This document shows, one piece after another, positions 23,443-35,364 of a stretch of 64,000 nt of DNA. The stretch's first letter is position 1, and the number at the start of each line of letters is the position of its first letter. The notes under the pieces were generated by a model. The model saw nothing but the letters and a program-made list of their open reading frames with translations. It did not search any database and was not told where the DNA came from. A program made the translations under genes and the position numbers. The DNA is from Salticus scenicus. Lineage: Eukaryota > Arthropoda > Arachnida > Araneae > Salticidae. Location: contig CAWVNO010001151.1 of NCBI GenBank assembly GCA_963930645.1, positions 310,001 to 374,000 on the forward strand. Reading direction: 5' to 3'.

Positions 23443-26249
23443 AGCAACTAAAAGAGCCTAAAGATCGCAATCACTTTCAGAATCTGCCAAATATATTCTA
23501 GTTTCATAATAAAACAATCGGGAAGTTTGCACGTTGAACCATTTGGCCCGGGGGGCCTTTTTACGCAGACCTTCGGCAGCCGTTCCTACGCTCCGAAAAT
23601 TTTTTTCGAGTTTCACATGCCCATCTTCAAACGATGATTCCCAAGCAACTAAAAGAGCCTAACGATCGCAATCACTTTCAGAATCTGCGAAATATATTCT
23701 AGTTTCATAATAACACCATCGGGAAGTTTGCACGTTGAACCATTTGGCCCGGGGGGCCTTTTTACGCAGACCTTCGGCAGCCGTTCCTACGCTCCGAAAA
23801 TTTTTTTCGAGTTTCACATGCCCATCTTCAAACGACGATTCCAAAGCAACTAAAAGAGCCTAAAGATCGCAATCACTTTCAGAATCTGCCAAATATATTC
23901 TAGTTTCATAATAAAACAATCGGGTAGTTTGCACGTTGAACCATTTGGACCGGGGGGCCTTTTTACGCAGACCTTCGGCAGCCGTTCCTACGCTCCGAAA
24001 AATTTTTTCGAGTTTCACATGCCCATCTTCAAACGACGATTCCCAAGCAACTAAAAGAGCCTAACGATCGCAATCACTTTCAGAATCTGCGAAATATATT
24101 CTAGTTTCATAATAACACCATCGGGAAGTTTGCACGTTGAACCATTTGGCCCGGGGGGAATTTTTACGCAGACCTTCGGCAGCCGTTCCTACGCTCCGAA
24201 ATTTTTTTTCGAGTTTCACATGCCCATCTTCAAACGACGATTCCAAAGCAACTAAAAGAGCCTAAAGATCGCAATCACTTTCAGAATCTGCCAAATATAT
24301 TCTAGTTTCATAATTAAACAATCGGGAAGTTTGCACGTTGAATCATTTGGCCCGGGGGGCCTTTTTACGCAGACCTTCGGCAGCCGTTCCTACGCTCCGA
24401 AAATTTTTTTCGAGTTTCACATGCCCATCTTCAAACGACGATTCGCAAGCAACTAAAAGAGCCTAACGATCGCAATCACTTTCAGAATCTGCGAAATATA
24501 TTCTAGTTTCATAATAACACCATCGGGAAGTTTGCACGTTGAACCATTTGGCCCGGGGAGCCTTTTTACGCAGACCTTCGGCAGCCGTTCCTACGCTCCG
24601 AAAATTTTTTTCGAGTTTCACATGCCCATCTTCAAACGACGATTCCAAAGCAACTAAAAGAGCCTAAAGATCGCAATCACTTTCAGAATCTGCCAAATAT
24701 ATTCTAGTTTCATAATAAAACAATCGGGAAGTTTGCACGTTGAACCATTTGGCCCGGGGGGCCTTTTTACGCAGACCTTCGGCAGCCGTTCCTACGCTCC
24801 GAAAATTTTTTTCGAGTTTCACATGCCCATTTTCAAACGACGATTCCCAAGCAACTAAAAGAGCCTAACGATCGCAATCACTTTCAGAATCTGCGAAATA
24901 TATTCTAGTTTCATAATAACACCATCGGGAAGTTTGCACGTTGAACCATTTGGCCCGGGGGGCCTTTTTACGCAGACCTTCGGCAGCCGTTCCTACGCTC
25001 CGAAAATTTTTTTCGAGTTTCACATGCCCATCTTCAAACGACGATTCCAAAGCAACTAAAAGAGCCTAAAGATCGCAATCACTTTCAGAATCTGCCAAAT
25101 ATATTCTAGTTTCATAATAAAACAATCGGGAAGTTTGCACGTTGAACCATTTGGCCCGGGGGGCCTTTTTACGCAGACCTTCGGCAGCCGTTCCTACGCT
25201 CCGAAAATTTTTTTCGAGTTTCACATGCCCATTTTCAAACGACGATTCCCAAGCAACTAAAAGAGCCTAACGATCGCAATCACTTTCAGAATCTGCGAAA
25301 TATATTCTAGTTTCATAATAACACCATCGGGAAGTTTGCACGTTGAACCATTTGGCCCGGGGGGCCTTTTTACGCAGTCCTTCGGCAGCCGTTCCTACGC
25401 TCCGAAAATTTTTTTTAGGTTTCACATGCCCATCTTCAAACGACGATTCCAAAGCAACTAAAAGAGCCTAAAGATCGCAATCACTTTCAGAATCTGCCAA
25501 ATATATTCTAGTTTCATAATAAAACAATCGGGAAGTTTGCACGTTGAACCATTTGGCCCGGGGGGCCTTTTTACGCAGACCTTCGGCAGCCGTTCCTACG
25601 CTCCGAAAATTTTTTTCGAGTTTCACATGCCCATTTTCAAACGACGATTCCCAAGCAACTAAAAGAGCCTAACGATCGCAATCACTTTCAGAATCTGCGA
25701 AATATATTCTAGTTTCATAATAACACCATCGGGAAGTTTGCACGTTGAACCATTTGGCCCGGGGGGCCTTTTTACGCAGACCTTCGGCAGCCGTTCCTAC
25801 GCTCCGAAAATTTTTTTCGAGTTTCACATGCCCATCTTCAAACGACGATTCCAAAGCAACTAAAAGAGCCTAAAGATCGCAATCACTTTCAGAATCTGCC
25901 AAATATATTCTAGTTTCATAATAAAACAATCGGGAAGTTTGCACGTTGAACCATTTGGCCCGGGGGGCCTTTTTACGCAGACCTTCGGCAGCCGTTCCTA
26001 CGCTCCGAAAATTTTTTTCGAGTTTCACATGCCCATTTTCAAACGACGATTCCCAAGCAACTAAAAGAGCCTAACGATCGCAATCACTTTCAGAATCTGC
26101 GAAATATATTCTAGTTTCATAATAACACCATCGGGAAGTTTGCACGTTGAACCATTTGGCCCGGGGGGCCTTTTTACGCAGACCTTCGGCAGCCGTTCCT
26201 ACGCTCCGAAAATTTTTTTCGAGTTTCACATGCCCATCTTCAAACGACG
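23034..26249 (+). repeat. 16-monomer (3,216-bp) duplication, copy 1
   Basis: At least a dozen rare variants recur in order 3,216 bp later. They include ATGATT near 23,634, GGGTAG near 23,925, GGACC near 23,949, A5T6 near 23,997, the GGGAATTTTT hairpin variant near 24,159, AATTAAAC near 24,314, ATTCGC near 24,444, GGGGAG near 24,558, CCATTTTC near 24,829 and 25,232, and AGTCC with a TTAGG change at 25,378-25,417. The last 80 bp or so of the two copies differ. Confidence 0.9.
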
Positions 26250-29200
26250 ATTCCCAAGCAACTAAAAGAGCCTAAAGATCGCAATCACTTTCAGAATCTG
26301 CGAAATATATTCTAGTTTCATAATAACACCATCGGGAAGTTTGCACGTTGAACCATTTGGCCCGGGGGGCGTTTTTACGCAGACCTTCGGCAGCCGTTCC
26401 TACGCTTCGAAAATTTTTTTCGAGTTTCACATGCCCATCTCCAAACGACGATTCCCAAGCAACTAAAAGAGCCTAACGATCGCAATCACTTTCAGAATCT
26501 GCGAAATATATTCTAGTTTCATAATAACACCATCGGGAAGTTTGCACGTTGAAGCATTTGGCCCGGGGGGCCTTTTTACGCAGACCTTCGGCAGCCGTTC
26601 CTACGCTCCGAAATTTTTTTTCGAGTTTCACATGCCCATCTTCAAACGACGATTCCAAAGCAACTAAAAGAGCCTAAAGATCGCAATCACTTTCAGAATC
26701 TGCCAAATATATTCTAGTTTCATAATAAAACAATCGGGAAGTTTGCACGTTGAACCATTTGGCCCGGGGGGCCTTTTTACGCAGACCTTCGGCAGCCGTT
26801 CCTACGCTCCGAAAATTTTTTTCGAGTTTCACATGCCCATCTTCAAACGATGATTCCCAAGCAACTAAAAGAGCCTAACGATCGCAATCACTTTCAGAAT
26901 CTGCGAAATATATTCTAGTTTCATAATAACACCATCGGGAAGTTTGCACGTTGAACCATTTGGCCCGGGGGGCCTTTTTACGCAGACCTTCGGCAGCCGT
27001 TCCTACGCTCCGAAAATTTTTTTCGAGTTTCACATGCCCATCTTCAAACGACGATTCCAAAGCAACTAAAAGAGCCTAAAGATCGCAATCACTTTCAGAA
27101 TCTGCCAAATATATTCTAGTTTCATAATAAAACAATCGGGTAGTTTGCACGTTGAACCATTTGGACCGGGGGGCCTTTTTACGCAGACCTTCGGCAGCCG
27201 TTCCTACGCTCCGAAAAATTTTTTCGAGTTTCACATGCCCATCTTCAAACGACGATTCCCAAGCAACTAAAAGAGCCTAACGATCGCAATCACTTTCAGA
27301 ATCTGCGAAATATATTCTAGTTTCATAATAACACCATCGGGAAGTTTGCACGTTGAACCATTTGGCCCGGGGGGAATTTTTACGCAGACCTTCGGCAGCC
27401 GTTCCTACGCTCCGAAATTTTTTTTCGAGTTTCACATGCCCATCTTCAAACGACGATTCCAAAGCAACTAAAAGAGCCTAAAGATCGCAATCACTTTCAG
27501 AATCTGCCAAATATATTCTAGTTTCATAATTAAACAATCGGGAAGTTTGCACGTTGAATCATTTGGCCCGGGGGGCCTTTTTACGCAGACCTTCGGCAGC
27601 CGTTCCTACGCTCCGAAAATTTTTTTCGAGTTTCACATGCCCATCTTCAAACGACGATTCGCAAGCAACTAAAAGAGCCTAACGATCGCAATCACTTTCA
27701 GAATCTGCGAAATATATTCTAGTTTCATAATAACACCATCGGGAAGTTTGCACGTTGAACCATTTGGCCCGGGGAGCCTTTTTACGCAGACCTTCGGCAG
27801 CCGTTCCTACGCTCCGAAAATTTTTTTCGAGTTTCACATGCCCATCTTCAAACGACGATTCCAAAGCAACTAAAAGAGCCTAAAGATCGCAATCACTTTC
27901 AGAATCTGCCAAATATATTCTAGTTTCATAATAAAACAATCGGGAAGTTTGCACGTTGAACCATTTGGCCCGGGGGGCCTTTTTACGCAGACCTTCGGCA
28001 GCCGTTCCTACGCTCCGAAAATTTTTTTCGAGTTTCACATGCCCATTTTCAAACGACGATTCCCAAGCAACTAAAAGAGCCTAACGATCGCAATCACTTT
28101 CAGAATCTGCGAAATATATTCTAGTTTCATAATAACACCATCGGGAAGTTTGCACGTTGAACCATTTGGCCCGGGGGGCCTTTTTACGCAGACCTTCGGC
28201 AGCCGTTCCTACGCTCCGAAAATTTTTTTCGAGTTTCACATGCCCATCTTCAAACGACGATTCCAAAGCAACTAAAAGAGCCTAAAGATCGCAATCACTT
28301 TCAGAATCTGCCAAATATATTCTAGTTTCATAATAAAACAATCGGGAAGTTTGCACGTTGAACCATTTGGCCCGGGGGGCCTTTTTACGCAGACCTTCGG
28401 CAGCCGTTCCTACGCTCCGAAAATTTTTTTCGAGTTTCACATGCCCATTTTCAAACGACGATTCCCAAGCAACTAAAAGAGCCTAACGATCGCAATCACT
28501 TTCAGAATCTGCGAAATATATTCTAGTTTCATAATAACACCATCGGGAAGTTTGCACGTTGAACCATTTGGCCCGGGGGGCCTTTTTACGCAGTCCTTCG
28601 GCAGCCGTTCCTACGCTCCGAAAATTTTTTTTAGGTTTCACATGCCCATCTTCAAACGACGATTCCAAAGCAACTAAAAGAGCCTAAAGATCGCAATCAC
28701 TTTCAGAATCTGCCAAATATATTCTAGTTTCATAATAAAACAATCGGGAAGTTTGCACGTTGAACCATTTGGCCCGGGGGGCCTTTTTACGCAGACCTTC
28801 GGCAGCCGTTCCTACGCTCCGAAAATTTTTTTCGAGTTTCACATGCCCATTTTCAAACGACGATTCCCAAGCAACTAAAAGAGCCTAACGATCGCAATCA
28901 CTTTCAGAATCTGCGAAATATATTCTAGTTTCATAATAACACCATCGGGAAGTTTGCACGTTGAACCATTTGGCCCGGGGGGCCTTTTTACGCAGACCTT
29001 CGGCAGCCGTTCCTACGCTCCGAAAATTTTTTTCGAGTTTCACATGCCCATCTTCAAACGACGATTCCAAAGCAACTAAAAGAGCCTAAAGATCGCAATC
29101 ACTTTCAGAATCTGCCAAATATATTCTAGTTTCATAATAAAACAATCGGGAAGTTTGCACGTTGAACCATTTGGCCCGGGGGGCCTTTTTACGCAGACCT

Positions 29201-29465
29201 TCGGCAGCCGTTCCTACGCTCCGAAAATTTTTTTCGAGTTTCACATGCCCATTTTCAAACGACGATTCCCAAGCAACTAAAAGAGCCTAACGATCGCAAT
29301 CACTTTCAGAATCTGCGAAATATATTCTAGTTTCATAATAACACCATCGGGAAGTTTGCACGTTGAACCATTTGGCCCGGGGGGCCTTTTTACGCAGTCC
29401 TTCGGCAGCCGTTCCTACGCTCCGAAAATTTTTTTTAGGTTTCACATGCCCATCTTCAAACGACG
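26250..29465 (+). repeat. 16-monomer (3,216-bp) duplication, copy 2
   Basis: Tandem partner of 23,034-26,249, with the same haplotype at +3,216 bp, including the recombinant monomer at 26,250-26,335 that marks the junction. Its right end diverges because a second, 804-bp duplication copied the AGTCC/TTAGG variant from near 28,592-28,631 to near 29,396-29,435. Confidence 0.9.
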
Positions 29466-29472
29466 ATTCCAA
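28850..29472 (+). repeat. 4-monomer (804-bp) nested duplication
   Basis: The paired CCATTTTC variants near 28,045 and 28,448 and the AGTCC/TTAGG variant in the unit starting at 28,483 recur 804 bp on, near 28,850 and 29,252 and in the unit starting at 29,287. This lies within copy 2 of the 3,216-bp repeat and is absent from copy 1, so it is younger. Confidence 0.75.
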
Positions 29473-32400
29473 AGCAACTAAAAGAGCCTAAAGATCGCAA
29501 TCACTTTCAGAATCTGCCAAATATATTCTAGTTTCATAATAAAACAATCGGGAAGTTTGCACGTTGAACCATTTGGCCCGGGGGGCCTTTTTACGCAGAC
29601 CTTCGGCAGCCGTTCCTACGCTCCGAAAATTTTTTTCGAGTTTCACATGCCCATCTTCAAACGACGATTCCCAAGCAACTAAAAGAGCCGAACGATCGCA
29701 ATCACTTTCAGAATCTGCGAAATATATTCTAGTTTCATAATAACACCATCGGGAAGTTTGCACGTTGAACCATTTGGCCCGGGGGGCCTTTTTACGCAGA
29801 CCTTCGGCAGCCGTTCCTACGCTCCGAAAATTTTTTTCGAGTTTCACATGCCCATCTTCAAACGACGATTCCAAAGCAACTAAAAGAGCCTAAAGATCGC
29901 AATCACTTTCAGAATCTGCAAAATATATTCTAGTTTCATAATAAAACAATCGGGAAGTTTGCACGTTGAACCATTTGGCCCGGGGGGCCTTTTTACGCAG
30001 ACCTTCGGCAGCCGTTCCTACGCTCCGAAAATTTTTTTCGAGTTTCACATGCCCATCTTCAAACGACGATTCCCAAGCAACTAAAAGAGCCTAACGATCG
30101 CAATCACTTTCAGAATCTGCGAAATATATTCTAGTTTCATAATAACACCATCGGGAAGTTTGCACGTTGAACCATTTGGCCCGGGGGGCCTTTTTACGCA
30201 GACCTTCGGCAGCCGTTCCTACGCTCCGAAAATTTTTTTCGAGTTTCACATGCCCATCTTCAAACGACGATTCCAAAGCAACTAAAAGAGCCTAAAGATC
30301 GCAATCACTTTCAGAATCTGCCAAATATATTCTAGTTTCATAATAAAACAATCGGGAAGTTTGCACGTTGAACCATTTGGCCCGGGGGGCCTTTTTACGC
30401 AGACCTTCGGCAGCCCTTCCTACGCTCCGAAAATTTTTTTCGAGTTTCACATGCCCATCTTCAAACGACGATTCCCAAGCAACTAAAAGAGCCTAATGAT
30501 CGCAATCACTTTCAGAATCTGCGAAATATATTCTAGTTTCATAATAACACCATCGGGAAGTTTGCACGTTAAACCATTTGGCCCGGGGGGCCTTTTTACG
30601 CAGACCTTCGGCAGCCGTTCCTACGCTCCGAAAATTTTTTTCGAGTTTCACATGCCCATCTTCAAACGACGATTCCAAAGCAACTAAAAGAGCCTAAAGA
30701 TCGCAATCACTTTCAGAATCTGCCAAATATATTCTAGTTTCATAATAAAACAATCGGGAAGTTTGCACGTTGAACCATTTGGCCCGGGGGGCCTTTTTAC
30801 GCAGACCTTCGGCAGCCGTTCCTACGCTCCGAAAATTTTTTTCGAGTTTCACATGCCCATCTTCAAACGACGATTCCCAAGCAACTAAAAGAGCCTAACG
30901 ATCGCAATCACTTTCAGAATCTGCGAAATATATTCTAGTTTCATAATAACACCATCGGGAAGTTTGCACGTTGAACCATTTGGCCCGGGGGGCCTTTTTA
31001 CGCAGACCTTCGGCAGCCGTTCCTACGCTCCGAAAATTTTTTTCGAGTTTCACATGCCCATCTTCAAACGACGATTCCAAAGCAACTAAAAGAGCCTAAA
31101 GATCGCAATCACTTTCAGAATCTGCCAAATATATTCTAGTTTCATAATAAAACAATAGGGAAGTTTGCACGTTGAACCATTTGGCCCGGGGGGCCTTTTT
31201 ACGCAGACCTTCGGCAGCCGTTCCTACGCTCCGAAAATTTTTTTCGAGTTTCACATGCCCATCTTCAAACGACGATTCCCAAGCAACTAAAAGAGCCTAA
31301 CGATCGCAATCACTTTCAGAATCTGCGAAATATATTCTAGTTTCATAATAACACCATCGGGAAGTTTGCACGTTGAACCATTTGGCCCGGGGGGCCTTTT
31401 TACGCAGACCTTCGGCAGCCGTTCCTACGCTCCGAAAATTTTTTTCGAGTTTCACATGCCCATCTTCAAACGACGATTCCAAAGCAACTAAAAGAGCCTA
31501 AAGATCGCAATCACTTTCAGAATCTGCCAAATATATTCTAGTTTCATAATAAAACAATCGGGAAGTTTGCACGTTGAACCATTTGGCCCGGGGGGCCTTT
31601 TTACGCAGACCTTCGGCAGCCGTTCCTACGCTCCGAAATTTTTTTTCGAGTTTCACATGCCCATCTTCAAACGACGATTCCGAAGCAACTAAAAGAGCCT
31701 AACGATCGCAATCACTTTCAGAATCTGCGAAATATATTCTAGTTTCATAATAACACCATCGGGAAGTTTGCACGTTGAACCATTTGGCCCGTTGGGCCTT
31801 TTTACGCAGACCTTCGGCAGCCGTTCCTACGCTCCGAAAATTTTTTTCGAGTTTCACATGCCCATCTTCAAACGACGATTCCAAAGCAACTAAAAGAGCC
31901 TAAAGATCGCAATCACTTTCAGAATCTGCCAAATATATTCTAGTTTCATAATAAAACAATCGGTAAGTTTGCACGTTGAACCATTTGGCCCGGGGGGCCT
32001 TTTTACGCAGACCTTCGGCAGCCGTTCCTACGCTCCGAAAATTTTTTTCGAGTTTCACATGCCCATCTTCAAACGACGATTCCCAAGCAACTAAAAGAGC
32101 CTAACGATCGCAATCACTTTCAGAATCTGCGAAATATATTCTAGTTTCATAATACCATCGGGAAGTTTGCACGTTGAACCATTTGGCCCGGGGGGCCTTT
32201 TTACGCAGACCTTCGGCAGCCGTTCCTACGCTCCGAAAATTTTTTTCGAGTTTCACATGCCCATCTTCAAACGACGATTCCAAAGCAACTAAAAGAGCCT
32301 AAAGATCGCAATCACTTTCAGAATCTGCCAAATATATTCTAGTTTGATAATAAAACAATCGGGAAGTTTGCACGTTGAACCATTTGGCCCGGGGGGCCTT

Positions 32401-33153
32401 TTTACGCAGACCTTCGGCAGCCGTTCCTACGCTCCGAAAATTTTTTTCGAGTTTCACATGCCCATCTTCAAACGACGATTCCCAAGCAACTAAAAGAGCC
32501 TAACGATCGCAATCACTTTCAGAATCTGCGAAATATATTCTAGTTTCATAATAACACCATCGGGAAGTTTGCACGTTGAACCATTTGGCCCGGGGGGCCT
32601 TTTTACGCAGACCTTCGGCAGCCGTTCCTACGCTCCGAAAATTTTTTTCGAGTTTCACATGCCCATCTTCAAACGACGATTCCAAAGCAACTAAAAGAGC
32701 CTAAAGATCGCAATCACTTTCAGAATCTGCCAAATATATTCTAGTTTGATAATAAAACAATCGGGAAGTTTGCACGTTGAACCATTTGGCCCGGGGGGCC
32801 TTTTTACGCAGACCTTCGGCAGCCGTTCCTACGCTTCGAAAATTTTTTTCGAGTTTCACATGCCCATCTTCAAACGACGATTCCCAAGCAACTAAAAGAG
32901 CCTAACGATCGCAATCACTTTCAGAATCTGCGAAATATATTCTAGTTTCATAATAACACCATCGGGAAGTTTGCACGTTGAACCATTTGGCCCGGGGGGC
33001 CTTTTTACGCAGACCTTCGGCAGCCGTTCCTACGCTCCGAAAATTTTTTTCGAGTTTCACATGCCCATCTTCAAACGACGATTCCAAAGCAACTAAAAGA
33101 GCCTAAAGATCGCAATCACTTTCAGAATCTGCCAAATATATTCTAGTTTCATA
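29473..33153. repeat. Mostly regular dimers with scattered variants
   Basis: Ordinary alpha/beta alternation. Points of note are T to G at 29,690, which removes the usual minus-strand stop, and C to T at 30,497, which creates the only ATG-initiated open frame (30,496-30,687, plus strand). A two-base hairpin-loop change lies near 31,792, a 3-bp loss at 32,149-32,156, and a GATAATAAA variant near 32,345 and 32,748. I see no gene. Confidence 0.75.
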
Positions 33154-35364
33154 ATAAAGCAATCGGGAAGTTTGCACGTTGAACCATTTGGCCCGGGGGG
33201 CCTTTTTACGCAGACCTTCGGCAGCCGTTCCTACGCTCCGAAAATTTTTTTCGAGTTTCACATGCCCATCTTCAAACGACGATTCCCAAGCAACTAAAAG
33301 AGCCTAACGATCGCAATCACTTTCAGAATCTGCGAAATATATTCTAGTTTCATAATAACACCATCGGGAAGTTTGCACGTTGAACCATTTGGCCCGGGGG
33401 GCCTTTTTACGCAGACCTTTGGCAGCCGTTCCTACGCTCCGAAATTTTTTTTCGAGTTTCACATGCCCATCTTCAAACGATGATTCCAAAGCAACTAAAA
33501 GAGCCTAAAGATCGCAATCACTTTCAGAATCTGCCAAATATATTCTAGTTTCATAATAAAACAATCGGGAAGTTTGCACGTTGAACCATTTGGCCCAGGG
33601 GGCCTTTTTACGCAGACCTTCGGCAGCCGTTCCTACGCTCCGAAAATTTTTTTCGAGTTTCACATGCCCATCTTCAAACGACGATTCCAAAGCAACTAAA
33701 AGAGCCTAAAGATCGCAATCACTTTCAGAATCTGCCAAATATATTCTAGTTTCATAATAAAACAATCGGGAAGTTTGCACGTTGAACCATTTGGCCCGGG
33801 GGGCCTTTTTACGCAGACCTTCGGCAGCCGTTCCTACGCTCCGAAAATTTTTTTCGAGTTTCACATGCCCATCTTCAAACGACGATTCCCAAGCAACTAA
33901 AAGAGCCTAACGATCGCAATCACTTTCAGAATCTGCGAAATATATTCTAGTTTCATAATAACACCATCGGGAAGTTTGCACGTTGAACCATTTGGCCCGG
34001 GGGGCCTTTTTACGCAGACCTTCGGCAGCCGTTCCTACGCTCCGAAAATTTTTTTCGAGTTTCACATGCCCATCTTCAAACGACGATTCCAAAGCAACTA
34101 AAAGAGCCTAAAGATCGCAATCACTTTCAGAATCTGCCAAATATATTCTAGTTTCATAATAAAACAATCGGGAAGTTTGCACGTTGAACCATTTGGCCCG
34201 GGGGGCCTTTTTACGCAGACCTTCGGCAGCCGTTCCTACGCTCCGAAAATTTTTTTCGAGTTTCACATGCCCATCTTCAAACGACGATTCCCAAGCAACT
34301 AAAAGAGCCTAACGATCGCAATCACTTTCAGAATCTGCGAAATATATTCTAGTTTCATAATAACACCATCGGGAAGTTTGCACGTTGAACCATTTGGCCC
34401 GGGGGGCCTTTTTACGCAGACCTTCGGCAGCCGTTCCTACGCTCCGAAAATTTTTTTCGAGTTTCACATGCCCATCTTCAAACGACGATTCCAAAGCAAC
34501 TAAAAGAGCCTAAAGATCGCAATCACTTTCAGAATCTGCCAAATATATTCTAGTTTCATAATAAAACATTCGGGAAGTTTGCACGTTGAACCATTTGGCC
34601 CGGGGGGCCTTTTTACGCAGACCTTCGGCAGCCGTTCCTACGCTCCGAAAATTTTTTTCGAGTTTCACATGCCCATCTTCAAACGACGATTCCCAAGCAA
34701 CTAAAAGAGCCTAACGATCGCAATCACTTTCAGAATCTGCGAAATATATTCTAGTTTCATAATAACACCATCGGGAAGTTTGCACGTTGAACCATTTGGC
34801 CCGGGGGGCCTTTTTACGCAGACCTTCGGCAGCCGTTCCTACGCTCCGAAAAATTTTTTCGAGTTTCACATGCCCATCTTCAAACGACGATTCCAAAGCA
34901 TTTAAAAGAGCCTTAAGATCGCAATCACTTTCAGAATCTGCCAAATATATTCTAGTTTGATAATAAAACAATCGGGAAGTTTGCACGTTGAACCATTTGG
35001 CCCGGGGGGCCTTTTTACGCAGACCTTCGGCAGCCGTTCCTACGCTCCGAAAATTTTTTTCGAGTTTCACATGCCCATCTTCAAACGACGATTCCCAAGG
35101 AACTAAAAGAGCCTAACGATCGCAATCACTTTCAGAATCTGCGAAATATATTCTAGTTTCATAATAACACCATCGGGAAGTTTGCACGTTGAACCATTTG
35201 GCCCGGGGGGCCTTTTTACGCAGACCTTCGGCAGCCGTTCCTACGCTCCGAAAATTTTTTTCGAGTTTCACATGCCCATCTTCAAACGACGATTCCAAAG
35301 CAACTAAAAGAGCCTAAAGATCGCAATCACTTTCAGAATCTGCCAAATATATTCTAGTTTCATA
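33154..35364 (+). repeat. 11-monomer (2,211-bp) tandem duplication, copy 1
   Basis: Five independent rare variants recur at exactly +2,211 bp: G at 33,159 (35,370), A at 33,597 in the hairpin loop (35,808), T at 34,569 (36,780), A5T6 near 34,853 (37,064), and T at 34,914 (37,125). Copy 1 contains two successive beta monomers near 33,486 and 33,687. The unit is an odd number of monomers, so the phase flips at the junction. Confidence 0.92.

Noticed and set aside
21046..29465. Strict doubling rule (402, 804, 1,608, 3,216 bp)
   Set aside because: Other duplications in the window have 5, 6, 7, 9, 11 and 17 monomers, so doubling is not general.
30496..30687. 63-codon plus-strand frame with an ATG start
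   Set aside because: A single C-to-T change at 30,497 turns ACG into ATG in one monomer. The same frame is open but startless in its neighbours. It is satellite sequence, not a gene.
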